Shown: positions 26,219 through 32,455 of the stretch, one piece after another
Numbering within the stretch: the first letter of the stretch is position 1
Layout: each line of letters opens with the position of its first letter
From: a virus
Strand: one strand, 5' to 3'
Virus record (IMG/VR): IMGVR_UViG_3300005289_000016
Span: 62,001 to 126,000 of that record
Length of the DNA: 64,000 nt
Made by a program: the position numbers and the translations under genes
The notes under the pieces: model-generated
The model's input: the letters and a program-made list of their open reading frames with translations, nothing else
Databases searched by the model: none
What the model was told of the DNA's origin: nothing

Positions 26219-27098
26219 CTATTTCCGCACGGCGTATGAATTCCTTCATCGTGGGAACGTCAAACGAGTGCCCGGTAGTCCTGATCAAGTGGCGTTGCTG
26301 AAGAGTGCTCTTACTGCACCCAAGTTCGCCTTGCCTGAAGGTGGTCGAATCCTCGATAACAACCTACGCTGCCTGCCGAACGTCATTCGGTTGCCGTACC
26401 CGGTTGTGGTCCTCGAGTATTTCCACAATGAGAACTACCTAAAAGGGATTGCGGAAGAAGCCACCCGTGAAGGTATCCCAGACCGTGTCTTGCAGTTGAT
26501 GACTCATGGCATGTACACCCGGGACAAGATCATCGTCATTGCTAGCCAGCCTGTATCTGGAGGCCCTATCAGCGTTGGAGTGATCAGTCACATCCCTGCA
26601 CAGAAAGATTGGGTAGTGGCTCCGTTCATTTGCAGCATGCCTGCCGATAAGGGCGATATGCTCCAGCACCTCGAGTCAGGTCGTATCCCGACCGAATTGT
26701 TCTCCGAGACTAGCCTGAGCAAGGTGTGGTTCGAAAAGCTGTCGTCGGCTACCCTGACTGGTCCGGTTAAGGCCATCTGTGAGTTGTGTGAGGCCTTTGC
26801 ATTCAGCAACATCTCTGAACAGGAAATCCCTGCCAAGAAGATGACCTTCACCGAACAGCGCAAGAAGGCACTTCCTTACGACAGCTACCGTGTGCTGGTC
26901 GTCAACAAGAAAGAGCGCATCGTGTCTGCTGGTCGGACCGAGACTGGTCCGTGTGGAGAACGTCGTCAGAGCCGTGAGCACGACCGTCGTGGCCATGACC
27001 GGACTTATAAACGCTCTGGCAAGATCATCTGGATCAACCCCATGATTGTGAACGCCGGAGTGGGCGGACGCATCATCAAAGACTACCAACTGAAGTAA
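26205..27098 (+). CDS. Hypothetical protein with basic C-terminal RRGHDR domain
   Basis: The 297-aa product has a C-terminal segment with R-x-HDRRGHDRTY followed by SGKIIWINP and an N-x-G segment. This resembles a short domain seen at the end of many phage proteins of unknown function (RRGHWR..K.GK..WV....VN). The first 190 residues show no known motif. AGGAG precedes the ATG, which lies inside the end of the macro-domain gene. The shared operon with a macro domain and a phosphatase suggests an early accessory or counter-defence role, by association only. Confidence 0.8.
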   Translation: MEGPNYFRTAYEFLHRGNVKRVPGSPDQVALLKSALTAPKFALPEGGRILDNNLRCLPNVIRLPYPVVVLEYFHNENYLKGIAEEATREGIPDRVLQLMTHGMYTRDKIIVIASQPVSGGPISVGVISHIPAQKDWVVAPFICSMPADKGDMLQHLESGRIPTELFSETSLSKVWFEKLSSATLTGPVKAICELCEAFAFSNISEQEIPAKKMTFTEQRKKALPYDSYRVLVVNKKERIVSAGRTETGPCGERRQSREHDRRGHDRTYKRSGKIIWINPMIVNAGVGGRIIKDYQLK

Positions 27099-27113
27099 CC
27101 CTAGGAGAAACGC

Positions 27114-27542
27114 ATGACCCGTCTCGTTAACATCAGCAAGAACCGCCTGCAACAAGTCGACCCCAAGGCCCCTGTGATCTCGATCACCGACCGTTACAGC
27201 AACGGCGTAGCCATCCCCGGCAAGGACCAACGTCCGCTGCTGCAAGTGATGTTCTTCCCTCGTGACCATGCTCCAGAACTCGACCCGGAAGGTTGCATGA
27301 CCCAAGAGCGTGCAGAAGAGATCTTCAAGTTTGCTGAAGAGCAACGCGATGCCGGTGCTGAAGTGATCTACGTCCAGTGTGGTGAAGGCCGTATTCGTTC
27401 GTTCACCATCTGTGCCACCCTCGCACAACTCGATGGCTTCGAACACGACCATGCCAACAGCTGCATCAAGTCCGGCATTCTCGATCGTTACACCTACAAC
27501 ATCCTGGGTGACGAGCTGGACAAGCGTCTCCGGGCCGAGTAA
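27114..27542 (+). CDS. CX5R phosphatase (dual-specificity/PTP-like)
   Basis: A 142-aa protein with the active-site loop V-Q-C89-G-E-G-R-I-R95, fitting C-x5-R of cysteine-based phosphatases. The loop is followed by a helix with SFTICATLAQL, as in the dual-specificity fold. D51 in PRDHAPE may be the general acid. The usual His before the Cys is Gln here, which could alter nucleophile strength. Substrates in this family include phosphoproteins, RNA 5' ends and phosphoinositides; the phage target is unknown. AGGAG precedes the ATG. It is the last gene of the macro-domain operon. Confidence 0.8.
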   Translation: MTRLVNISKNRLQQVDPKAPVISITDRYSNGVAIPGKDQRPLLQVMFFPRDHAPELDPEGCMTQERAEEIFKFAEEQRDAGAEVIYVQCGEGRIRSFTICATLAQLDGFEHDHANSCIKSGILDRYTYNILGDELDKRLRAE

Positions 27543-27561
27543 AAAAGTCCGGTTTGGAAGT

Positions 27562-27570
27562 AGTCTATGA
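27562..27570 (+). promoter_or_regulatory. TAGTCTATG element before a folded leader RNA
   Basis: The same nine bases occur at 28674, again just before a structured RNA. It fits a TATG-type promoter. Confidence 0.5.
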
Positions 27571-27574
27571 AACA

Positions 27575-27684
27575 CCGGTGGTGGCACATCGCCGGTACTT
27601 TTAGGGGGTCTGTAGAAGGCCTATTCTAGCCTGCTCCGAGACTAGCGTACCCGTCCGCAACATGGCTCGGCTATGAGACCCCCG
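27575..27684 (+). ncRNA. Structured leader or small RNA candidate
   Basis: After TAGTCTATG comes a seven-pair hairpin (27575-27581 with 27591-27597) followed by ACTTTTA. Then an eight-pair closing stem, GGGGGTCT (27604-27611) with AGACCCCC (27676-27683), encloses two hairpins: TAGAA/TTCTA and CCGAG/CTCGG. It ends 31 bases before ATG 27715. It may be a small RNA or the folded 5' leader of that gene. No tRNA T-loop is present. Confidence 0.6.
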
Positions 27685-27714
27685 CCTATTTCAATAACCG
27701 GTAAGGAACTACCG

Positions 27715-28578
27715 ATGCAACTGAATTCTTTCTACACTGGCAGCAAAGTGGTTGGCGCTATCCCAATGTCTCACGACGATTTCTGTCGTTACGTTGGCCG
27801 TGATATCGACCCAGAAGCACTGGACCTCACTGGTTATCTGGTGGAGTACCTGGACGGCGGCAAAGCCAACCACCCGGGCCACGTTGGTTACATCAGCTGG
27901 TCTCCTTCCGAAGTGTTCGAGAAGAACTACATCAGCATCGGTGACATTACCGGCCTAGCGCCGTTCATCATCCGCTTGAAGGCTGAGCGGGCTGAGAACT
28001 ACGACCGCCTCCAGAAGCTGCGTAGCTTCCTGGACATCCAGGACGAGAAGACTCGTGACGAACCTCGTACTGACGAGCGTCAAGCGTTCCTCGACAAGAT
28101 CCCGACCCTGGACATCCAGCATCTGGCCCTGCAACAAGAGCAACTGCGCCTGATGCAAGGTCTGGAAGAAGTTCTGACCCAGCGCTTGGAATTACTGGTA
28201 CCAGAAGCCCGTGTCGAGCACAAAGCCTCGATCCGTTTCTCGGTAGCCAACGGCACTCGCTTCGACATCATGCCACGCGTCTTCAAAGCGCTGGAAGGTC
28301 AGATCGACGCCTGCTGCTACACCGGCACCATCTACAACATCCCGGTCAACTCCATCAAGGTCTTCGGCCAGAATGGCGATCAACTCGATGACGCTACTGT
28401 GCGTGTTGAGAAGATGGTTCGTGGTTTCGGCATCTCTGGCGACATCGGTGAAGAACTGTTGTTCGACATCGGCATGGACGTCCAGCGCGGCATCACTCAC
28501 GTGACCAGCTCGTTCTCGGAAGACTTCCAGATCGAGATCGAAGTACAACTGGCCGACATCAATCGTCGTCTGGTGTAA
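27715..28578 (+). CDS. Hypothetical protein, 287 aa
   Basis: Not recognised as a whole. Residues 35-65 (GYLVEYLDGGK, then GYISWSP and VFEKNY) resemble a short phage domain of unknown function that I have seen in many hypothetical proteins. The middle (95-160) is a charged, coiled helix. ATG 27715 has AAGGA eight bases upstream and follows the structured leader; an upstream in-frame ATG at 27673 falls inside the leader stem. A hairpin with TTATGCC follows the gene. Confidence 0.8.
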   Translation: MQLNSFYTGSKVVGAIPMSHDDFCRYVGRDIDPEALDLTGYLVEYLDGGKANHPGHVGYISWSPSEVFEKNYISIGDITGLAPFIIRLKAERAENYDRLQKLRSFLDIQDEKTRDEPRTDERQAFLDKIPTLDIQHLALQQEQLRLMQGLEEVLTQRLELLVPEARVEHKASIRFSVANGTRFDIMPRVFKALEGQIDACCYTGTIYNIPVNSIKVFGQNGDQLDDATVRVEKMVRGFGISGDIGEELLFDIGMDVQRGITHVTSSFSEDFQIEIEVQLADINRRLV

Positions 28579-28593
28579 CACCCTCCTGCATAG

Positions 28594-28614
28594 CGCCGTG
28601 CTTAGTGCACGGCG
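28594..28614 (+). terminator. Hairpin followed by TTATGCC
   Basis: Seven-pair CGCCGTG/CACGGCG stem with loop CTTAGTG, then TTTATGCC rather than a T run. Confidence 0.65.
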
Positions 28615-28615
28615 T

Positions 28616-28622
28616 TTATGCC
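28616..28622 (+). promoter_or_regulatory. TTATGCC element after hairpin
   Basis: Exact copy of the recurring element, at the entrance of the tRNA island. Confidence 0.5.
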
Positions 28623-28647
28623 CCGTCTTTCAACTAAGTCCTTGTAT

Positions 28648-28667
28648 TCGTGTAAAAAAATACACGA
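28648..28667. promoter_or_regulatory. Inverted repeat before the tRNA island
   Basis: TCGTGTA (28648-28654) and TACACGA (28661-28667) around six A bases, just upstream of TAGTCTATG. Either an operator or a hairpin. Confidence 0.45.
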
Positions 28668-28673
28668 TGGTTA

Positions 28674-28682
28674 TAGTCTATG
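28674..28682 (+). promoter_or_regulatory. TAGTCTATG element, probable promoter of the tRNA island
   Basis: Identical to the element at 27562. A folded RNA begins within five bases of it, and the tRNA genes follow on the same strand. Confidence 0.5.
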
Positions 28683-28685
28683 TGA

Positions 28686-28737
28686 AGTGCCCTTGTCCCT
28701 TGACTTTCGGTCGTAAGCGGAAAACGTCCTGGGCACT
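28686..28737 (+). ncRNA. Stem-loop RNA at the start of the tRNA island
   Basis: AGTGCCC (28686-28692) pairs with GGGCACT (28731-28737). Inside is a smaller hairpin, GAC-TTTCG-GTC. It may be the 5' leader of the island transcript. Confidence 0.5.
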
Positions 28738-28746
28738 GAAGCGTTT

Positions 28747-28852
28747 GAGAAAGGGCCTGGCCGCCTGCGGCCGTGATCCGTGCAGCCTTTGAGCAAGCAG
28801 AGGGATCGGCAGCCTTGTGCAGCCACTTGCCGCCGGCGCTGGGCCCTTTCTC
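28747..28852 (+). ncRNA. Folded RNA candidate with 11-bp closing stem
   Basis: GAGAAAGGGCC (28747-28757) pairs perfectly with GGCCCTTTCTC (28842-28852). The interior holds hairpin GGCCG-CCTG-CGGCC, a GATCC/GGATC stem and a GGCAG/CTTGCC stem, so it reads as a multibranch RNA of 106 nt. It ends nine bases before tRNA-Tyr. It is not a tRNA: no T-loop and no CCA. It resembles in position the small stable RNAs of unknown function in the T4 tRNA cluster. Confidence 0.65.
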
Positions 28853-28861
28853 ATCCTATCC

Positions 28862-28950
28862 GGAGAGATTTCTGAGCGGTCAAAAGAATCAGACTGTAAA
28901 TCTGACGTGCGTAGCGCACTTCGTAGGTTCGAATCCTTCTCTCTCCACCA
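28862..28950 (+). tRNA. tRNA-Tyr (GTA)
   Basis: Acceptor GGAGAGA pairs with TCTCTCC, followed by A and encoded CCA. The anticodon stem is TCAGA/TCTGA with loop CTGTAAA, anticodon GTA. A long variable arm (GTGCG/CGCAC) is present, as expected for class II tRNA-Tyr, and the T-arm is canonical. Confidence 0.95.
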
Positions 28951-29015
28951 TTTCAATGACGGTCGCAGCAATGCGAGGTTGACCCCGCACTGAATCAACA
29001 GTGCCTGTCGCCATA

Positions 29016-29092
29016 GGTTCTATAGCTCAGTTGGTTAGAGCACCGGCCTGTCACGCCGGGGGTCAGGGGTTCAAGTCCCCTTAGAGCCGCCA
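29016..29092 (+). tRNA. tRNA-Asp (GTC)
   Basis: Acceptor GGTTCTA/TAGAGCC, discriminator G, encoded CCA. Anticodon stem CCGGC/GCCGG with loop CTGTCAC gives anticodon GTC. D- and T-arms are canonical. Confidence 0.95.
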
Positions 29093-29097
29093 CATTT

Positions 29098-29176
29098 AGG
29101 GGTGTAGCCAAGTCTGGCCTAAGGCAACAGGTTTTGATCCTGTCATTCTCTGGTTCGAATCCAGATGCCCCTTCCA
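29098..29176 (+). tRNA. tRNA-Gln (TTG)
   Basis: Anticodon stem ACAGG/CCTGT with loop TTTTGAT gives anticodon TTG. Acceptor AGGGGTG/TGCCCCT has a weak A1-U72 pair, in line with the weak first pair of glutamine tRNAs; discriminator T, then CCA. It starts six bases after tRNA-Asp. Confidence 0.92.
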
Positions 29177-29185
29177 TGTTGTATA

Positions 29186-29287
29186 GTTCACTGCCCATTG
29201 GCCGCATAGTCCCGCAAGCCCCTTCAAGGCGAAGCGAATGGGACTGGCAGCGCAGGGGTTCTGGGTACAGCCCAGCAGTGAACGCCA
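29186..29287 (+). ncRNA. Folded RNA candidate with acceptor-like stem and GCCA end
   Basis: GTTCACTG (29186-29193) pairs with CAGTGAAC (29276-29283) and is followed by GCCA, like the ends of tRNA-Asp and tRNA-Asn here. Inside are a six-pair stem CCCATT/AATGGG with an apical GCC/GGC hairpin, and a CTGGG/CCCAG hairpin next to the closing stem. There is no TTCGA T-loop and no recognisable anticodon arm. It shares the strings TGGCCGC and GGGA-x-x-GGCAGC with the RNA at 28747. Confidence 0.6.
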
Positions 29288-29288
29288 T

Positions 29289-29364
29289 TCCGCGATAGCT
29301 CAGTTGGTAGAGCATACGGCTGTTAACCGTAGTGTCCCTGGTTCGAGTCCAGGTCGTGGAGCCA
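29289..29364 (+). tRNA. tRNA-Asn (GTT)
   Basis: Acceptor TCCGCGA/TCGTGGA, discriminator G, encoded CCA. Anticodon stem TACGG/CCGTA with loop CTGTTAA gives anticodon GTT. It starts one base after the GCCA of the preceding RNA. Confidence 0.95.
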
Positions 29365-29563
29365 TACGCGCTCGAAAGAGCCAAACAGTAAGGTTGGTTA
29401 AATTCCGACACGCTGACCGTGGGCAGTTGCGAAGGGAGTGCGGTTCGATCCCGCATGATAAGTCTCAGAGGCAATAACCTCTGAGTAACTCTGGTGAGAC
29501 AAATGGTCAGGCCGACCCGGCCTTTAAACGCACTGGCGTAATCCAGTCGAGGGGTGGAGATAT
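29365..29563 (+). other. Spacer with orphan tRNA T-arm and several hairpins
   Basis: No protein gene. It holds hairpin GCTC-GAAA-GAGC, a canonical T-arm at 29439-29455 (TGCGG, loop TTCGATC, CCGCA) without a matching 5' acceptor strand, an eight-pair hairpin CTCAGAGG/CCTCTGAG (29464-29485), and hairpins AGGCC/GGCCT and ACTGG/CCAGT. It may be a decayed or rearranged tRNA plus small RNAs. Confidence 0.55.
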
Positions 29564-29672
29564 AGTCCTGTAGCTCAGTTGGTTAGAGCGCTGCCTTTTC
29601 AGGCCGGACCCTTCGGGGTCGTCGGCCTAACAGACACGGCGGAGGTCGGTAGTTCGAATCTACCTAGGACGA
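29564..29672 (+). tRNA. tRNA-Glu (TTC) with probable 35-nt insertion in the anticodon loop
   Basis: The D-arm GCTC/GAGC, variable loop AGGTC and T-arm GGTAG-TTCGAAT-CTACC are canonical. The anticodon stem pairs only across a gap: CTGCC (29591-29595) with GGCGG (29638-29642). The 42-nt loop starts TTTTCA and ends C. Removing 35 nt (about 29602-29636) leaves TTTTCAC, the glutamate loop with anticodon TTC. The insertion folds as AGGCCG/CGGCCT with inner GACCC/GGGTC. The acceptor has six good pairs (GTCCTG/TAGGAC) and an A-G mismatch at 1-72. CCA is not encoded. Confidence 0.7.
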
Positions 29673-29677
29673 CCCTT

Positions 29678-29740
29678 TCAATCAGCGGCATTCATGCGCG
29701 GCGCGCATGGTGTACTCGGACGAGGTCCCGCTGGTTGGAT
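29678..29740 (+). ncRNA. Folded RNA candidate with 10-bp closing stem
   Basis: CAATCAGCGG pairs with CCGCTGGTTG (one wobble). Inside is the hairpin CATGCGC-GGC-GCGCATG and a small CTCG/CGAG hairpin. It lies between tRNA-Glu and the interrupted tRNA region and is not a tRNA. Confidence 0.5.
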
Positions 29741-29750
29741 TCAGTTAGAC

Positions 29751-29898
29751 GATGATATAGCTCAGTGGTAGAGCGGTGAGGGTAAAGACGAGACTCGGGT
29801 TCGATTCCCGGAGGACTGTGCTAGAACACAGGCCTTAGCTCAGTGGTAGAGCGCGGTCGTGCACCTTGCAGGCGTCGGTTTGATTCCGGCTATCGTCG
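29751..29898 (+). tRNA. Nested, permuted tRNA-like arrangement (outer tRNA interrupted by a tRNA-Cys-like permuted unit)
   Basis: Two D-arms (GCTC/GAGC at 29760-29774 and 29838-29852) and two T-arms (29795-29811 and 29874-29890) are present, but neighbours do not pair. The first 5' acceptor GATGATA (29751-29757) pairs seven of seven with the last 3' strand TATCGTC (29891-29897). The inner 3' strand AGGACTG (29812-29818) pairs six of seven with the downstream CAGGCCT (29829-29835), joined by a short loop. The order is 5'half-A, 3'half-B, 5'half-B, 3'half-A. Joining the B halves gives a loop GTGCAAA with anticodon GCA (Cys). The anticodon of A cannot be fixed. Confidence 0.5.
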
Positions 29899-29904
29899 CA
29901 CCTA

Positions 29905-30090
29905 CACGTCTCATGGGTGTGCACGCCCAGTGAGCTGACTCTACTCGAGGTCCGTCTGAGTAGATGTCAGAGTGTTACCTGATGGACTGCTGTACGATCT
30001 GGCTCATGCCAGCCGCAGCATGTGACTCGACCGAACAGTGGTCGACAAAGCCTCTAGCTTGCTCGCTTGTCTTTTAAGGCAGGCGGGCAG
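29905..30090 (+). ncRNA. Array of stem-loops after the tRNA genes
   Basis: Consecutive hairpins: CTCA/TGAG enclosing GGG/CCC; CTACTC/GAGTAG; TGCTG/CAGCA enclosing CTGG/CCAG; TCGACC/GGTCGA; and an 11-pair stem (30061-30071 with 30078-30088, loop TTTTAA). No open frame or T-loop occurs. It could be one non-coding RNA or the 3' processing region of the island transcript. Confidence 0.5.
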
Positions 30091-30141
30091 TTATGCCGTT
30101 TCACTATCGCTTGGGGAAGCGATCCAACTAGGGAGCGTTAC

Positions 30142-30525
30142 ATGCACTACTATCTGTTTCATCCATCGATCCACGGTGCGTACGATGATAGCCCTGAACT
30201 GCTGAAGTGGTTCATGGGCATCGGGAAGTCGTACAGCCATGCTTTAGAAGTGGGGGCTGCAAAGGTCAAGCAACTAGAGAACCATGAAAGCGACAGCGAC
30301 ATGATGGCGTTGGTCAATGGGTTCACTGTTACCCAGATCGACCAAGTCCATGCCCGCGTCGTCGAGAAGGTCATTGCGTTGTTTGGCCATGATCTACGGA
30401 CAGCAGAACCTAATGCGAAGGCTTCGCTGTCAATGATCACCCTGCTGCTTAACCGTGGCCGGTACGATGTGATCGATCAGATCATCGGCGGTACACCGAT
30501 ATCTGCCACAGAGTTCAGTGCATGA
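30142..30525 (+). CDS. Hypothetical protein, 127 aa
   Basis: Not recognised. ATG 30142 has GGGAG six bases upstream; an upstream in-frame start (30067) lies inside the 11-pair hairpin. The product (HYYLFHPSIHG start) is soluble, with a helical middle. It is the first protein gene after the RNA island and may be transcribed from it. A hairpin and TTATGCC follow the stop. Confidence 0.75.
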   Translation: MHYYLFHPSIHGAYDDSPELLKWFMGIGKSYSHALEVGAAKVKQLENHESDSDMMALVNGFTVTQIDQVHARVVEKVIALFGHDLRTAEPNAKASLSMITLLLNRGRYDVIDQIIGGTPISATEFSA

Positions 30526-30528
30526 CTA

Positions 30529-30544
30529 GGAGGCTTCGGCCTCC
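30529..30544 (+). terminator. TTCG hairpin followed by TTATGCC
   Basis: Six-pair GGAGGC/GCCTCC stem around TTCG, three bases after the stop codon, with no T run. Confidence 0.65.
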
Positions 30545-30546
30545 GC

Positions 30547-30553
30547 TTATGCC
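30547..30553 (+). promoter_or_regulatory. TTATGCC element after hairpin
   Basis: Exact copy, 36 bases before the next ATG (30589). An AT-rich CATTATAATTAA lies between. Confidence 0.5.
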
Positions 30554-30588
30554 GCCACCATTATAATTAAACCATTGGGAAATACACC

Positions 30589-31029
30589 ATGCTCATGCGT
30601 AACTCGCAATACACCCGTGAAGAATGTAACGCCATCCGTTCGATGTTGCTGAATGACATCAACCGTAAGATCCAAGCCCAACTCAAATTGGACAAAGAGT
30701 TCCTCAAGCAGTTTGGGCGGGTCTATTACCTCGTGAAGATCCACAACCCTAACAAGGTAGAAGTCACTCTGTTGGCCGGTGAAGCACCTCTGAGTGTGGC
30801 ACGTAGCACGTTGCAGAATAAGCAGCTCTACGGTCAGAACTCTTACTTCGGTCGGGTCAACTGGGATGGCAAGCAGTGCCGCTTTGCACGCGAACTTAAA
30901 ATCAATGACGCGACCACGTACGCGTCTGAACGTAAGCTCCTGACGTTCTGGTTGAATGTTGGCATCGTTGCTAAGCGTCACTCGCCTGAGAACATCAAAG
31001 CTGCCTTCAAATACTACCGAGGAAAGTAA
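30589..31029 (+). CDS. Hypothetical protein, 146 aa
   Basis: Not recognised. The first ATG (30589) is followed by a second at 30595; neither has a strong ribosome site (GGGAAA is nearest). The product is basic, with Lys/Arg-rich helices at both ends, so nucleic-acid binding is possible but not shown. The next gene starts two bases after its stop, so the two are coupled. Confidence 0.75.
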   Translation: MLMRNSQYTREECNAIRSMLLNDINRKIQAQLKLDKEFLKQFGRVYYLVKIHNPNKVEVTLLAGEAPLSVARSTLQNKQLYGQNSYFGRVNWDGKQCRFARELKINDATTYASERKLLTFWLNVGIVAKRHSPENIKAAFKYYRGK

Positions 31030-31030
31030 G

Positions 31031-31507
31031 ATGCAAAAGCCACAATACTACGTTGGTCTGGTCTACGGATACTTCGTGGGCTACTTCACGGGGGTACGTT
31101 CAGCTCAGAAGTTTCTGAAGCTCAATGAGCAGTACGGAGGCATCCAGCACATCCCTACACGCGATTTGGAGAAGCTTGGACGGTCAGCCGGTATGTTCGT
31201 CGGGCGTCAACGTCTCATGCTTGCAGCGATCGCTCTGCGCCATCTGACGGGCAAGTACGTCAACAACGAGTTGCCGCACACCATCAATGTAGTCGCTAAC
31301 TATCTGGACTTCAAAGACATCGGCGCTGCCAGTCAGTCCCGCATGGAGTCCATTGCCAAATCAACGAGTGTAGTGCATGCATTGGCCACCTACGCTTCAA
31401 CTTATGATGCGTTGGACATCCCTGAGTTGCACAAGGCGATGATGGCTCAGCAACACCTGCATCTGTGGCACATGTTTGAAGACAATGTGCTACTGCGTGT
31501 GAACTAA
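31031..31507 (+). CDS. Hypothetical protein, 158 aa
   Basis: Not recognised. ATG 31031 is preferred because GAGGAAAG precedes it and the previous stop is two bases away; an upstream in-frame start (30956) would overlap the previous gene. An aromatic and Gly-rich N-terminus (YYVGLVYGYFVGYFTG) may be membrane-associated; the rest is helical. A terminator follows the stop. Confidence 0.8.
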   Translation: MQKPQYYVGLVYGYFVGYFTGVRSAQKFLKLNEQYGGIQHIPTRDLEKLGRSAGMFVGRQRLMLAAIALRHLTGKYVNNELPHTINVVANYLDFKDIGAASQSRMESIAKSTSVVHALATYASTYDALDIPELHKAMMAQQHLHLWHMFEDNVLLRVN

Positions 31508-31512
31508 GGATC

Positions 31513-31540
31513 GAGGGGGTGCACCCCCTCTTTCTTTTTG
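31513..31540 (+). terminator. Intrinsic terminator, perfect palindrome
   Basis: GAGGGGGTGCACCCCCTC followed by TTTCTTTTTG. Confidence 0.88.
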
Positions 31541-31626
31541 TTGATTCGAATATTTTTCAACAATACATGATTGCGGAGAGTAGGAAGAACAATCTACCTA
31601 CCGACCTAACCTTGTAAGGAGTCGCC

Positions 31627-32418
31627 ATGAAGACTAATCACGAGTTCTATGAAAACGGTGCTGGTTGCGTGATCGTGACCAATGAAGACGATCTGGAAAT
31701 CGACTACGGTCGTATCCGTACCTTCGAGACCGAGTCAGGTTTCAAGATCGTATCGGACATCACCAACTACGGTGATCTGGTTGAGACGTTCCGTCTCGAA
31801 TCCATGGCCATGGGCAAGTTCGACGGGTGTGCCAACTTCGATCTGCTCATCATTGTTGGCGATACTGTCACCAGCAATATCCGCATCTGGCCAACTGACA
31901 ATGCAGACGTCGATCGTCTGTGCCGTCTGCTGACCGTGGAGATGGGTGAGGTGGTCACCGTTGAATCGAAGTCCCGCATCCTGGCGGTCTACGATCGCAC
32001 CGAGCAGAAAGAGAAGGCTCACGGGCTCGATCACTTCTACCTCGACGTTGATCCGGCTGACATCGAAGCCACCACCTGGCCTCGCATGGAAATGACCTAC
32101 GACGAAGCTGTCAAGGTTCTTTCCGCTGCGACGCGTGATGAGCTGCGAGATCATGCGTTTGGTGATCGGGAAATCTACTGGACCAACAGCTACGAGCAAT
32201 CGGTGGCAACGGGCTACGTGGGCAGTGGTGGTTGTGAGATCGACTTCACTGGGTTTGACTTGACCCTCGAAGAAGATCAATATCGTGATCTCATCAACTT
32301 GGGCCAGATTGGGAACGTGGAACGTAACGACTCCACTGGGCCGGATGAGTTCGAAGAAGGTGCGTGCTTGCCAGGGCTTACTCTGGAAGGCGTCCGCAAG
32401 GAGTTAGAAGGCGAATAA
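31627..32418 (+). CDS. Hypothetical protein, 263 aa
   Basis: Not recognised. AAGGAG lies six bases before the ATG. The product is acidic throughout with many Asp, Glu and Thr and no Cys cluster or P-loop. It is a single-gene unit: a terminator precedes it, an AT-rich ATACATGATTG motif lies 55 bases upstream, and a TTATG/hairpin element follows. Codon use is typical of the phage. Confidence 0.8.
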   Translation: MKTNHEFYENGAGCVIVTNEDDLEIDYGRIRTFETESGFKIVSDITNYGDLVETFRLESMAMGKFDGCANFDLLIIVGDTVTSNIRIWPTDNADVDRLCRLLTVEMGEVVTVESKSRILAVYDRTEQKEKAHGLDHFYLDVDPADIEATTWPRMEMTYDEAVKVLSAATRDELRDHAFGDREIYWTNSYEQSVATGYVGSGGCEIDFTGFDLTLEEDQYRDLINLGQIGNVERNDSTGPDEFEEGACLPGLTLEGVRKELEGE

Positions 32419-32436
32419 AAACTTGCCTTCGAATCG

Positions 32437-32455
32437 TTATGGGGATATACTCCCC
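32437..32455 (+). promoter_or_regulatory. TTATG with short hairpin before a small gene
   Basis: TTATG at 32437-32441 runs into hairpin GGGGA-TATAC-TCCCC (32441-32455), about 42 bases before ATG 32498. Possible TATG promoter with a leader hairpin. Confidence 0.4.

Noticed and set aside
28747-28852. RNase P RNA or tmRNA for the first folded RNA
   Set aside because: It is too short and lacks the conserved regions of RNase P RNA, and there is no tRNA-like domain or tag frame for tmRNA.
28995-29474. Minus-strand open frame antisense to the tRNA cluster
   Set aside because: The sequence is the complement of several tRNAs and shows no ribosome site; it is a shadow of the RNA genes.
29238-29477. 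Plus-strand open frame across tRNA-Asn
   Set aside because: Its translation (AQLVEHTAVNRSVPGSSPGRG) is the well-known false protein made by reading a tRNA gene.
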